From assembly GCA_016932075.1 (NCBI GenBank), contig JAFGDP010000034.1:1-15593 (forward strand): a stretch of DNA of 15,593 nucleotides, in the 5' to 3' direction. The position numbers and the translations under genes are program-made. This document shows, one piece after another, positions 1 through 6,420 of the stretch (the stretch's first letter is position 1; every line of letters starts with the position of its first letter). The notes under the pieces were generated by a model. It had not been told where the DNA came from. It saw only the letters and a list, made by a program, of their open reading frames with translations, and made no database searches. The stretch comes from Chitinispirillaceae bacterium (GTDB lineage: Bacteria; Fibrobacterota; Chitinivibrionia; Chitinivibrionales; Chitinispirillaceae).

Positions 1-2
1 AA

Positions 3-170
3 ACGTTCGCATCCGATTCGCTGAATATGATACGGGCATTCTGTGCGCTATCCGGTACCAAACCGAAAAACGGGGCGCTTGTTTACGAAGGAAATGATCG
101 GCAATCCCGGGACGCCGTCTCCATTTTGCCGTGGTCACAAACAGGGGATTTGGCGTTCAATAGAGTCTGA
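3..170 (+). CDS. C-terminal end of a truncated protein, possibly DUF4143/AAA-ATPase type
   Basis: A reading frame enters from outside the window and stays open for 55 codons to a TGA at 168-170. The other two + frames close sooner. A good Rho-independent terminator follows within two bases of the stop, which supports a real gene end. The last residues (ALVYEGNDRQSRDAVSILPW) resemble the way AAA+/DUF4143 proteins finish: a hydrophobic strand, a basic or polar stretch, then a strand ending in a V-x-P-W-like motif. The intact DUF4143 gene at 1166-2395 ends similarly (VIPWDAA). The family assignment is inferred from this short tail only. It could be another protein ending in a nuclease-like beta strand. 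Confidence 0.45.
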   Translation, partial: TFASDSLNMIRAFCALSGTKPKNGALVYEGNDRQSRDAVSILPWSQTGDLAFNRV

Positions 171-171
171 G

Positions 172-208
172 TGAGCATCAGAGAGCCTCTCCAATGCTCA
201 GTTTTTTT
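172..208 (+). terminator. Rho-independent terminator
   Basis: A 7-bp stem pairs TGAGCAT (172-178) with ATGCTCA (194-200). It continues past a 2x2 internal mismatch into GAGA/TCTC (181-184/188-191) with a 3-base loop. The stem is followed by G and seven T residues (202-208). It lies directly after the stop of the partial gene at 3-170, so it most likely ends that transcript. Confidence 0.75.
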
Positions 209-224
209 CAAAGGTAATGCAATT

Positions 225-335
225 CTGCACTCCATGGGCTGGCGGCATAAGATCGAACTGGACGAGGGGATCAGGCTGGCGTATCAGGATTTTGTGAGGA
301 TGCTGGGGGATAAGGAAAAAGCCAGGAGGTTTTAA
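225..335 (+). pseudogene. Remnant of a second fcl (GDP-L-fucose synthase) gene, C-terminal 36 codons only
   Basis: These 111 bases align without gaps to the end of the intact fcl (3267-3377). I count 8 differences, and the first 49 bases are identical. The frame ends in TAA instead of TAG. The five amino-acid changes are all conservative (three K to R, L to V, V to A). The Rossmann fold and the S/Y/K catalytic triad are missing, so the product would not be an enzyme. The sequence just upstream (TTTTTTCAAAGG followed by AATGCAA, 203-222) also resembles the fcl leader and start (2405-2429). This suggests an internal deletion that joined the start directly to the tail, but the start is out of frame with the tail. 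The CGCGGAT repeat follows the stop in both copies. Confidence 0.85.
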
Positions 336-336
336 C

Positions 337-527
337 CGCGGATAAACAAACCAAAATAGCCGCGGATCTGCGCGGATTGAAACAAAAATTATAGTTTTTT
401 GAGGATAAAATCAGAATCTTTTTGTTCGTTATTTTTCGGAATAATCAATACAAAGATTTACAACCCATAAAGAGCTCTCTCTTATCTTTCTCTTTTCTTG
501 ATCCGCGTGCATCCGCGAAGATCCGCG
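337..527. repeat. MITE-like element copy 1: inverted clusters of CGCGGAT around an AT-rich core
   Basis: Forward CGCGGAT units lie at 337-343, 361-367 and 371-377. Reverse units (ATCCGCG) lie at 501-507, 511-517 and 521-527. Units within a cluster step by exactly 10 bp, except for a 24-bp step between the first two. The AT-rich core of about 120 bp has no gene and contains a poly-T run. Copy 2 (3379-3554) has the same design and nearly the same size, and it also begins just after an fcl stop codon. The ends form terminal inverted repeats of about 30 bp, as in miniature inverted-repeat elements. No transposase is visible, so mobility is inferred. Confidence 0.75.
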
Positions 528-543
528 GCCAAGATTTTTCATA

Positions 544-915
544 ATGAAACACGGTGACATAACCGATAAAATCCTCAAGGGTTTCTACGAAGTTTACAAC
601 GAACTTGGCGATGGTTTTCTCGAGTCGGTTTATGAAAAAGCCTTGCTCATCGTTCTTGCCGGGTATGGGTTGCAGGTCACGAGTCAGAAATATCTGCCCG
701 TATACTTCAGGAACAATCTGGTCGGGGAATTCAAGGCTGACATTGTAGTTAACGATGCGGTGATCGTTGAACTGAAAGCGGTGAAGATGCTGTTGCCGGA
801 ACAAGAAGCGCAGGTAATCAATTACTTGAAGGCAACGGGGATAGAGGTGGCGCTGTTGTTGAATTTCGGGAGGAGGCCGGAGTTTAAGAGGTTTGTTTTG
901 GAGAAAAAAGATTAG
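544..915 (+). CDS. GxxExxY family protein (PD-(D/E)xK nuclease-like)
   Basis: The 123-residue product is a typical full-length member of the GxxExxY family (PDDEXK_3). The naming motif is visible as G24-F-L-E27-S-V-Y30. The nuclease-fold core follows as D66 (FKADIVV) and E76-L-K78 (VELKAV), in the right order for a PD-(D/E)xK active site. The true biochemical role of the family is not settled, so nuclease activity is an inference from the fold. There is no obvious Shine-Dalgarno sequence before the ATG. The gene is framed by CGCGGAT clusters in opposite orientation (501-527 reverse, 917-943 forward), and its TAG touches the downstream cluster. No partner gene is evident. It sits between an fcl remnant and a DUF4143 gene, which suggests laterally acquired accessory DNA. 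Confidence 0.88.
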   Translation: MKHGDITDKILKGFYEVYNELGDGFLESVYEKALLIVLAGYGLQVTSQKYLPVYFRNNLVGEFKADIVVNDAVIVELKAVKMLLPEQEAQVINYLKATGIEVALLLNFGRRPEFKRFVLEKKD

Positions 916-916
916 C

Positions 917-943
917 CGCGGATTTTCGCGGATGTGCGCGGAT
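917..943 (+). repeat. CGCGGAT triple repeat, forward cluster after the GxxExxY gene
   Basis: Three exact CGCGGAT units lie at 917-923, 927-933 and 937-943, a strict 10-bp period. They are followed by TTAAATCAAAAAT, which also follows the cluster at 3379-3405. No reverse partner is seen before the next gene. With the reverse cluster at 501-527 it forms an inverted pair around the GxxExxY gene. Confidence 0.85.
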
Positions 944-1165
944 TAAATCAAAAATGAAAGTTTTTAAATGTGATGTTTTTTTGTGGTATGTTTCAGAGTT
1001 ACAAAACCAAAGCAATATCTCCCGCAAAAAACCCCTCCATTACCTTTATGTTGTATCTTTATCTGCCTTTATTAACGTAAGTTACGAAGCTCGGTTTTTT
1101 CTATAATGTGATGTGGCAAAATAAACTTGATAATGCAACATACAATGTTATAAATTCAATATATT
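944..1165 (+). promoter_or_regulatory. AT-rich gap with candidate promoters for the DUF4143 gene
   Basis: This 222-bp stretch has no gene. A perfect -10 hexamer TATAAT lies at 1102-1107 but lacks a convincing -35. A second candidate is TTGATA (1127-1132), a 16-bp spacer, then TATAAA (1149-1154). It would start transcription only a few bases before the ATG at 1166, so the mRNA would be nearly leaderless. That would fit the absence of a Shine-Dalgarno sequence there. Both are weak predictions. Confidence 0.25.
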
Positions 1166-2395
1166 ATGTATATACCCCGTTATTTAACTGAAAAACTCAA
1201 GAAATTAGTCGCACATTTTCCGGTAGTTGCCGTCACGGGTGCAAGGCAGGTTGGAAAAAGCACCCTGTTGAAGCATGTATACGGGGAACAGTACAAGTAT
1301 TTTGAGTTTGATCCGCTTGTCGACCTTGAAAATGCGCGTACCGATCCTGATTTGTTTCTTGATAACCGGGCACCGCCCCTGATCCTTGATGAGGTTCAAT
1401 ATGCACCGGAAGTCATTACCGCGATCAAACGACGCATCGATGCGGACCGGAGTCCCGGTCAATATCTATTGAGCGGATCCCAACAGTGGCAGGTGATGCG
1501 TTCCCTGGCGGACAGTCTGGCTGGAAGGGTAGCGTTTCTGGATCTCTATCCGTTTTCGGCGGTGGAGATCGCCAGCCCGCCTGCGGAGCTTCCCTGGCTT
1601 GTCAAATGGCTCGATTCAAAAGGAACGGCCAGATTTTCGGCCCGCTTGAAATTACGTTCAAACCTTTCCGAGCAGCTTTTCAGAGGGTTCATGCCGGGCA
1701 TCCATGAAACACCGTTGGAATTGGCGCCCGACTACTTTAAAATGTATGAGCGGACCTATATTGAGCGGGATGCACGGTCATTGACTAATGTTGAAGACGC
1801 AAACCTGTTTTCGCGCTTTTTTAAATTAACGTGTGCAATGAGCGCCAAAGAGTTGAATTACAACCAGATCGGCAGGGAGATCGGTCTTTCGGCCATGACC
1901 GCTAGCCGGTGGCTCGCGGTGCTCCGGGGAACGTTTCAATGGCATGAAGTTCCCGCTTTTTCGCGCAACCCCATAAAACGCGTAAGCCGGAAGCCAAAGG
2001 GATTTTGTGCGGATACCGGTCTTATGGCATATGCTTTGGCGATAAGTTCGCCCACCGCCATTCTGTCACACCCCATGTGGGGGTGTATTTTCGAAACGTG
2101 TGTTGCAAATGAAATTAATAAGACCCTCAATGCCATGTCCCCATCGCCGATAGTATATCACTGGCGCAGTCATGGCGGGGCAGAGGTCGATTTTATCATC
2201 GAAAAAGACGGCGCGTTTTATCCTGTTGAGGTCAAAGCCTCTTCACACCCAGGCAGGGGTGATACTTCGGGAATCTCGGCGTTCAGAAAGGCCCATCCCG
2301 GCCTTGATATAGCTCCTGGAGCCATCGTGGCGCCAACCGCGGAATCGTATCCGGTGACCGAACAGGACTGGGTGATTCCCTGGGATGCGGCATAA
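1166..2395 (+). CDS. AAA+ ATPase with C-terminal DUF4143 domain
   Basis: This 409-residue protein has the two-part layout of the common ATPase/DUF4143 family. The N-terminal P-loop domain has Walker [10 protein letters not shown] (25-33), Walker B LILDEVQ (72-78) and a sensor-like LLSGSQQ (about 101-107). The middle holds a helical, winged-helix-like segment ([18 protein letters not shown]). The C-terminal DUF4143 part carries a PD-(D/E)xK-like signature, E340-V-D342 followed by E355-V-K357. The cellular role of the family is not established; nucleic-acid or defence-related functions are often guessed. The start MYIPRYL is typical of the family although no ribosome binding site precedes it. 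The stop lies 28 bp before the fcl start, so the two are probably co-transcribed. It breaks up an otherwise glycan-related run of genes and is probably an acquired insertion. Confidence 0.9.
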   Translation: MYIPRYLTEKLKKLVAHFPVVAVTGARQVGKSTLLKHVYGEQYKYFEFDPLVDLENARTDPDLFLDNRAPPLILDEVQYAPEVITAIKRRIDADRSPGQYLLSGSQQWQVMRSLADSLAGRVAFLDLYPFSAVEIASPPAELPWLVKWLDSKGTARFSARLKLRSNLSEQLFRGFMPGIHETPLELAPDYFKMYERTYIERDARSLTNVEDANLFSRFFKLTCAMSAKELNYNQIGREIGLSAMTASRWLAVLRGTFQWHEVPAFSRNPIKRVSRKPKGFCADTGLMAYALAISSPTAILSHPMWGCIFETCVANEINKTLNAMSPSPIVYHWRSHGGAEVDFIIEKDGAFYPVEVKASSHPGRGDTSGISAFRKAHPGLDIAPGAIVAPTAESYPVTEQDWVIPWDAA

Positions 2396-2423
2396 TAGTG
2401 TCTGTTTTTTCAAAGGAGATAAA

Positions 2424-3377
2424 ATGCAAAAATCCTCCAAAATTCTCATCGCAGGTTACAAAGGTCTTGTCGGTTCGGCTTTGGTTCGCAGACTGAAGGA
2501 AAACGGTTTTAAAAATCTTATCTTAGTAGACAAAGAAGAGGTCGACCTCACCAACCAGCTTGCGGTTGAGCGTTTTTTTGTAAAGGAAAAACCGGAATAT
2601 GTTTTTCTTGCCGCTGCGAAGGTCGGCGGCATTCATGCCAACAGCACCTATCCTGCGGATTTCATCTTCAGCAACCTGCAGGTGCAGATGAACGTGATCA
2701 ATGAGGCATATCGTTCCGGCGTTAAGAAACTGCTTTTTCTCGGATCATCTTGTATTTATCCCAAATATGCACCTCAGCCAATGCGAGAAGACGCCCTTCT
2801 TTCGGGGTATCTGGAGCCGACCAATGAGGCGTATGCAATAGCGAAAATCGCGGGGATCATCATGTGCAGGAGTTACAATAAACAATACGGTACGGATTTT
2901 ATCTCTGTCATGCCGACCAATCTTTACGGCCCTAATGACAATTACCACCCCGAGAATTCCCATGTTCTGCCTGCGCTGATCAGACGGTTTCATGAAGCAA
3001 AAGTGAATAATGACCCAAAGGTAGTGATTTGGGGGACCGGGAATCCGACGCGGGAGTTCCTGTATTCCGATGACCTTGCGGACGCGTGTATTTTCCTGAT
3101 GGAGAAACATACCGGCAATGAGATCGTGAATATCGGTTCAGGCATAGAAGTCACGATTCGCGATCTGGCGAATCATGTTCAGCAAGCGGTCGGGTATAAA
3201 GGTAAAATCGAGTTTGATGTAACCAAACCCGATGGTACGCCGAGGAAACTGCTTGATTGTTCCAAACTGCACTCCATGGGCTGGCGGCATAAGATCGAAC
3301 TGGACGAGGGGATCAAACTGGCGTATCAGGATTTTTTGAAGATGCTGGGGGACAAGGAAAAAGTCAAGAGGTTTTAG
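2424..3377 (+). CDS. fcl: GDP-L-fucose synthase
   Basis: This enzyme makes GDP-L-fucose from GDP-4-keto-6-deoxy-D-mannose by 3,5-epimerisation and NADPH reduction, in the cytoplasm. The 317-residue product has the Rossmann motif GYKGLVGSA (11-19), the GSSCIYPK segment with S108 and C110, and the YxxxK pair Y137/K141. These are the short-chain dehydrogenase residues expected for this family. ATG 2424 is chosen because AAGGAG at 2413-2418 lies 5 bases upstream; an in-frame ATG at 2385 would overlap the previous gene and adds an unlikely leader. The GDP-mannose dehydratase (gmd) that supplies its substrate is not in the window. A repeat element starts right after the TAG. A diverged copy of its last 36 codons lies at 225-335. 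Confidence 0.95.
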   Translation: MQKSSKILIAGYKGLVGSALVRRLKENGFKNLILVDKEEVDLTNQLAVERFFVKEKPEYVFLAAAKVGGIHANSTYPADFIFSNLQVQMNVINEAYRSGVKKLLFLGSSCIYPKYAPQPMREDALLSGYLEPTNEAYAIAKIAGIIMCRSYNKQYGTDFISVMPTNLYGPNDNYHPENSHVLPALIRRFHEAKVNNDPKVVIWGTGNPTREFLYSDDLADACIFLMEKHTGNEIVNIGSGIEVTIRDLANHVQQAVGYKGKIEFDVTKPDGTPRKLLDCSKLHSMGWRHKIELDEGIKLAYQDFLKMLGDKEKVKRF

Positions 3378-3378
3378 C

Positions 3379-3554
3379 CGCGGATTCACGCGGATCGGCG
3401 CGGATTAAATCAAAAATAAAGTTTTTTTAAGGGGATTTCATAGGTTTTATCTTGTCATAAATTAAAGAGTTATTAAAGAAAACCATATTACCCTTTAAAA
3501 ATCTTCATTATTTTGATTTTATTCTTTATCCGCGTGCATCCGTGTGAATCCGCG
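3379..3554. repeat. MITE-like element copy 2 between fcl and hldD
   Basis: Forward CGCGGAT units lie at 3379-3385, 3389-3395 and 3399-3405. Reverse units lie at 3528-3534, 3538-3544 (ATCCGTG, one mismatch) and 3548-3554. All are spaced exactly 10 bp. The core of about 120 bp is AT-rich, has no gene, and starts with the same ATTAAATCAAAAAT-type sequence as the cluster at 917-943. The inverted ends could fold into a long hairpin in RNA and might affect read-through from fcl into hldD. Confidence 0.8.
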
Positions 3555-3603
3555 GCAAATATTTTTTTATTATATATTTACAAGCACATAAAGGAATACA
3601 CCA

Positions 3604-4578
3604 ATGATCATCGTCACCGGCGGATCAGGTTTTATCGGCAGCGCGCTTGTCTGGCGGCTGAACCAGAAGGGCATCACCGATATTCTTGTGGTGGACCATA
3701 TGGAGGAGTCTGAGAAATGGAAGAACCTGGTCCCGTTGCGGTTCTCCGACTATATCGACCGGCAGGAGTTTATCACGAGGCTTGAGCGCAATGATTTCGG
3801 CAACTCGATCGAGGCGATCCTTCATATGGGCGCCTGCTCGTCGACAACAGAGAAAAATGTGGATTTTCTGCTTGAGAACAATTACCGGTATACGTTGCGG
3901 ATCGCGCAGTGGCGGGAACACCATGCAGGAACGCGGTTAATTTATGCGTCAAGCGCCGCGACCTACGGAGACGGAAGCAAGGGATACAGCGATGATGAGG
4001 AAGCACTGGATACCTTGCGGCCCCTTAACATGTACGGCTATTCCAAGCACCTCTTTGATCTCTATGCCCGGCGAAAAGGATGGCTGAAGAGTATTGTCGG
4101 ACTTAAATATTTCAACGTGTTCGGCCCGAACGAAGACCATAAAGGGAACATGCGGAGCGTGATCAATAAAGCCTGGCCAGAGGTGCGTGACAAGGGAGTC
4201 ATGCGGCTCTTCACATCGTACCGCGACGATTTTGCGGACGGCGAGCAGAAACGGGATTTTATTTATATCAAGGACGCGCTGGAAATGACCCTGTTTTTTC
4301 TTGACCATCCCGAGGTCAATGGTATTTTCAACATCGGCACCGGCATGGCACGCACGTGGAACGACATCGCGAAATCCCTGTTTGCCGCGGCAGATAAGAA
4401 ACTGAAAATCGAATATATTCCCATGCCGGAAACGATCAGGGACAAATACCAGTATCACACCTGCGCGGATTTGGCCAAGCTTCGCAAGGCCGGATGCAGG
4501 CACGAGTGTAGGAGTCTTGAGGACAGTATTAATGATTATGTAAAGAATTATCTGGCCAGGAATGCGGTGCTGGAGTGA
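3604..4578 (+). CDS. hldD: ADP-L-glycero-D-manno-heptose 6-epimerase
   Basis: HldD (RfaD) converts ADP-D-glycero-D-manno-heptose to the L-glycero form, the donor for LPS inner-core heptosyltransferases. The 324-residue protein begins with the NADP-binding motif TGGSGFIGS (5-13). It carries HMGACSSTTE (74-83), a segment characteristic of HldD, the YASSAATYG strand with its catalytic Ser, and Y144-G-Y-S-K148. The later KYFNVFGPNEDHKGNM run is also typical. The start has AAGGA at 3591-3595, 8 bases upstream. It follows fcl after the repeat element on the same strand. The other heptose genes, gmhA-hldE, lie downstream on the opposite strand, separated by two accessory modules, so the pathway is split into at least two transcription units. 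Confidence 0.96.
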   Translation: MIIVTGGSGFIGSALVWRLNQKGITDILVVDHMEESEKWKNLVPLRFSDYIDRQEFITRLERNDFGNSIEAILHMGACSSTTEKNVDFLLENNYRYTLRIAQWREHHAGTRLIYASSAATYGDGSKGYSDDEEALDTLRPLNMYGYSKHLFDLYARRKGWLKSIVGLKYFNVFGPNEDHKGNMRSVINKAWPEVRDKGVMRLFTSYRDDFADGEQKRDFIYIKDALEMTLFFLDHPEVNGIFNIGTGMARTWNDIAKSLFAAADKKLKIEYIPMPETIRDKYQYHTCADLAKLRKAGCRHECRSLEDSINDYVKNYLARNAVLE

Positions 4579-4649
4579 TAACAGGCAAATACATTCTTTT
4601 CCCTGATTAAGAAACCAATTAACCGCAGAGACACGGACAATGCACGATC

Positions 4650-5453
4650 ATGAATATATTTATAGCGTTGACTGAAAAATTCAATGCCGGCCGTCTGCGG
4701 GCGATCATCAGTTCCGGTCAGGCTGCGGTGCTGCATCGACTGGCTGTTGCAAGCAAGGACGGCGACTGGATCGTTCGGGAGGACGACGAAGCGCTCATGC
4801 ATATTCTGCAGGTACTCGATCAATCCGGCGCACGGTATCGGTTCGGAGCGCCACTTGACAAAAGGTGGCTTGCCGGCGGCTGGAGCTCCCATTTTGAGTT
4901 TATGCAGGGGCCCCTGCGCGTGAGAACCGATTTTGTAAGCAGGCCGCCGCGCATCAGCGCAGAAAGGCTTTCGCTGATCTGGATGGAATCCGAGGCGCGC
5001 GAACCGCCTTTTATCGGCCTGGAAGACCTGGCTGAATTGAAAAAGACGAACCGTGAAAAAGATTATGCGATTTTAGGCGAACTGGCGAGGAAAATGGCTG
5101 TCCTCGAAAACAGGATCCGATATTCCAGAAGCGCCAGGGAAATTATCGGTTTCTATAAGAAGGATGCCGGGCTTGTCTCACGCCTGATGCAGGAACGGGG
5201 AATCGCGACAGACAGCTTACGATCAGTTGACACGCTTGAAGCAGCCCTTGATACGGAGCGAAGAAGTCTCATACATGCCAACGAACGCAGGCTCGAGCGA
5301 TATATAGCGGCAGGGCGGGCATGGTCGGACCGATGGAAGCACATTGAGCGGGAAATCAACGGGCTTGGGCTGGCGCAGGCACATGCAATAATCTGCGAAC
5401 GGGCGGCGGGTGTTCTGCCATATTCCATCCCTGGGGGAGACGTTCATGGTTGA
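4650..5453 (+). CDS. Nucleotidyltransferase-fold protein with helical C-terminal region
   Basis: I do not recognise a named family, but the 267-residue product shows the minimal nucleotidyltransferase pattern. An SSGQA motif (21-25) is followed by K36-D37-G38-D39 (the D-x-D pair), and a third acidic residue D94 lies in VRTDFVS. All three metal-binding Asp candidates are therefore present. A typical FIGLEDLAELKK helix start (about 118-129) follows. The rest (130-267) is charged and helical, possibly coiled. No membrane segment or signal peptide is seen. The start lacks a clear ribosome binding site. The stop overlaps the next small gene by 8 bp, which implies translational coupling and a joint function, perhaps as in antitoxin/toxin or NTase/partner pairs. 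The true substrate is unknown. It lies 71 bp after hldD but has no evident link to heptose synthesis. Confidence 0.7.
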   Translation: MNIFIALTEKFNAGRLRAIISSGQAAVLHRLAVASKDGDWIVREDDEALMHILQVLDQSGARYRFGAPLDKRWLAGGWSSHFEFMQGPLRVRTDFVSRPPRISAERLSLIWMESEAREPPFIGLEDLAELKKTNREKDYAILGELARKMAVLENRIRYSRSAREIIGFYKKDAGLVSRLMQERGIATDSLRSVDTLEAALDTERRSLIHANERRLERYIAAGRAWSDRWKHIEREINGLGLAQAHAIICERAAGVLPYSIPGGDVHG

Positions 5454-5622
5454 AATCAAAGATGAATTCCTGAGTGAGGAAGACCTTGACCTCGCTAATC
5501 TTTCCAAGGAGGAGCTCTATGCCTGGTGGGACCAGTGGCTGGAGCAGGCGCAGATTTCAAATGAAGATGACGCGGATTCCTATTCTCACGGGGTGTTCAT
5601 GCTGATGAAGGAACCGCGGTAA
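5446..5622 (+). CDS. Small acidic Trp-rich protein overlapping the nucleotidyltransferase gene
   Basis: This 58-residue protein starts at ATG 5446, with a purine-rich GGGGGAGA (5433-5440) just upstream. The start lies inside the end of the preceding gene, an 8-bp overlap. It is strongly acidic in the first half and has a distinctive central YAWWDQWLEQAQ helix, then NEDDADSYSHGVF. I recognise no enzymatic motif. The coupling to a nucleotidyltransferase-fold gene suggests a partner protein, such as a regulator, inhibitor or substrate, but it lacks the size and the R-x4-6-H motif of HEPN partners. An in-frame start 12 codons earlier lies deeper in the upstream gene and has no better ribosome binding site. 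Confidence 0.65.
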   Translation: MVEIKDEFLSEEDLDLANLSKEELYAWWDQWLEQAQISNEDDADSYSHGVFMLMKEPR

Positions 5623-5695
5623 TATCATCAAGGACACGATATTGTAGCATTTTGTAATAAGCATTTGTTAAATTGGATTGTACGCGGGGTATTTG

Positions 5696-6217
5696 ATGAG
5701 TCTTAAGGAAATATTCTCTTCGGTCACGCAGTTTTTAAGGCGAGAGCATATCGATTTCGCTGTAATTGGTGCGTTTGCTTTGTACGGTTATGGATATGCG
5801 CGCACGACAAAGGATATAGATTTCATCACTCGGTTAACCGATAAAAATAAAATTATCCGTTTTCTGGAAAGCGTTGGTTTTGAGACATTGCACCAGTCGG
5901 ACAGCTTTTCGAACCATCTCCATCCGATAGGTGCGTCTCGTGTGGATCTTATGTATGTGGATGAAACCACTGCAGACCAGGTTTTCGGCGCCACTATTGA
6001 AAAGCTTTTATTTAATGATATTCCGGTGCCGGTTGTAAGCGCAGAACATTTAATTGCGATGAAATTATTCGCGGCCCACTCAAATCCCGATAGGCTTTTT
6101 AAAGAGCTTGCAGATATCCGGGAGGTTGTCAGTCTTACAAATATCGATAAAAATAAAATTCATAAATATTTTATTAAATACGAAATGGAGAGATATTTCG
6201 ATGAAATCACCGGTTGA
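5696..6217 (+). CDS. Nucleotidyltransferase-fold protein (DUF6036/AbiEii-like)
   Basis: The 173-residue product has a textbook minimal nucleotidyltransferase core. VIGAFALYGYG (23-33) is followed by R-T-T-K-D40-I-D42-F, and the third Asp is D84 in RVDLMY. The helix SAEHLIAMKLFA follows, then a short charged C-terminus. This matches the small nucleotidyltransferase-like proteins grouped with DUF6036 or AbiEii, many of which belong to toxin-antitoxin or abortive-infection pairs; that role here is inferred. ATG 5696 is chosen over TTG 5678 because GGGG at 5686-5689 is well placed. It is unlike the nucleotidyltransferase at 4650 in length and sequence, so the two are not a recent duplication. Codon use is more AT-rich than in the neighbouring sugar genes, which hints at transfer. 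Confidence 0.8.
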   Translation: MSLKEIFSSVTQFLRREHIDFAVIGAFALYGYGYARTTKDIDFITRLTDKNKIIRFLESVGFETLHQSDSFSNHLHPIGASRVDLMYVDETTADQVFGATIEKLLFNDIPVPVVSAEHLIAMKLFAAHSNPDRLFKELADIREVVSLTNIDKNKIHKYFIKYEMERYFDEITG

Positions 6218-6410
6218 TACCAACAAAAATGGCGAATTACATTTTTCATGGGATCCGATGGCCGATCATACGGGAAATCCTCAATGCAAGGAACCTCTTG
6301 CCGACCGGCGTGATCTGAATGAGTATTTTGATTTTTTAATGGAAGTAAATCCCTCTGAGTTTGTTGGAATTAAAAAGACTGAATCCTGCGCTGAAAAATT
6401 TTCACTGTAG
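6201..6410 (+). CDS. Small hypothetical protein overlapping the second nucleotidyltransferase gene
   Basis: This is a 69-residue ORF with ATG at 6201, 17 bp inside the end of the preceding gene. GGAGAG at 6187-6192 provides a ribosome binding site 8 bases upstream. The product is hydrophilic, with no signal peptide, membrane segment or motif I can name. The segment ADRRDLNEYFDFLMEVN looks helical. The arrangement repeats that of the first module: nucleotidyltransferase, then an overlapping small ORF. It does not resemble the 58-residue protein at 5446. It ends 10 bp before the convergent hldE stop. It is less certain as a gene than its neighbours. Confidence 0.5.
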   Translation: MKSPVDTNKNGELHFSWDPMADHTGNPQCKEPLADRRDLNEYFDFLMEVNPSEFVGIKKTESCAEKFSL

Positions 6411-6420
6411 CTTTCCCTTT

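Noticed and set aside
361..943. CRISPR-like array suggested by the regularly spaced CGCGGAT units
   Set aside because: The unit is only 7 bp with 3-bp spacers, orientation flips between clusters, and no cas genes are present.
3513..3713. 66-codon ORF over the hldD start
   Set aside because: It translates the ATCCGCG repeat and then hldD in another frame; peptides of the IRVHPCESA type are a known artefact of such repeats.
4617..4640. ACCGCAGAGACACGGA-like sequence before the first nucleotidyltransferase gene
   Set aside because: It resembles a half unit of a common intergenic repeat, but only one copy is present and no partner was found in the window.
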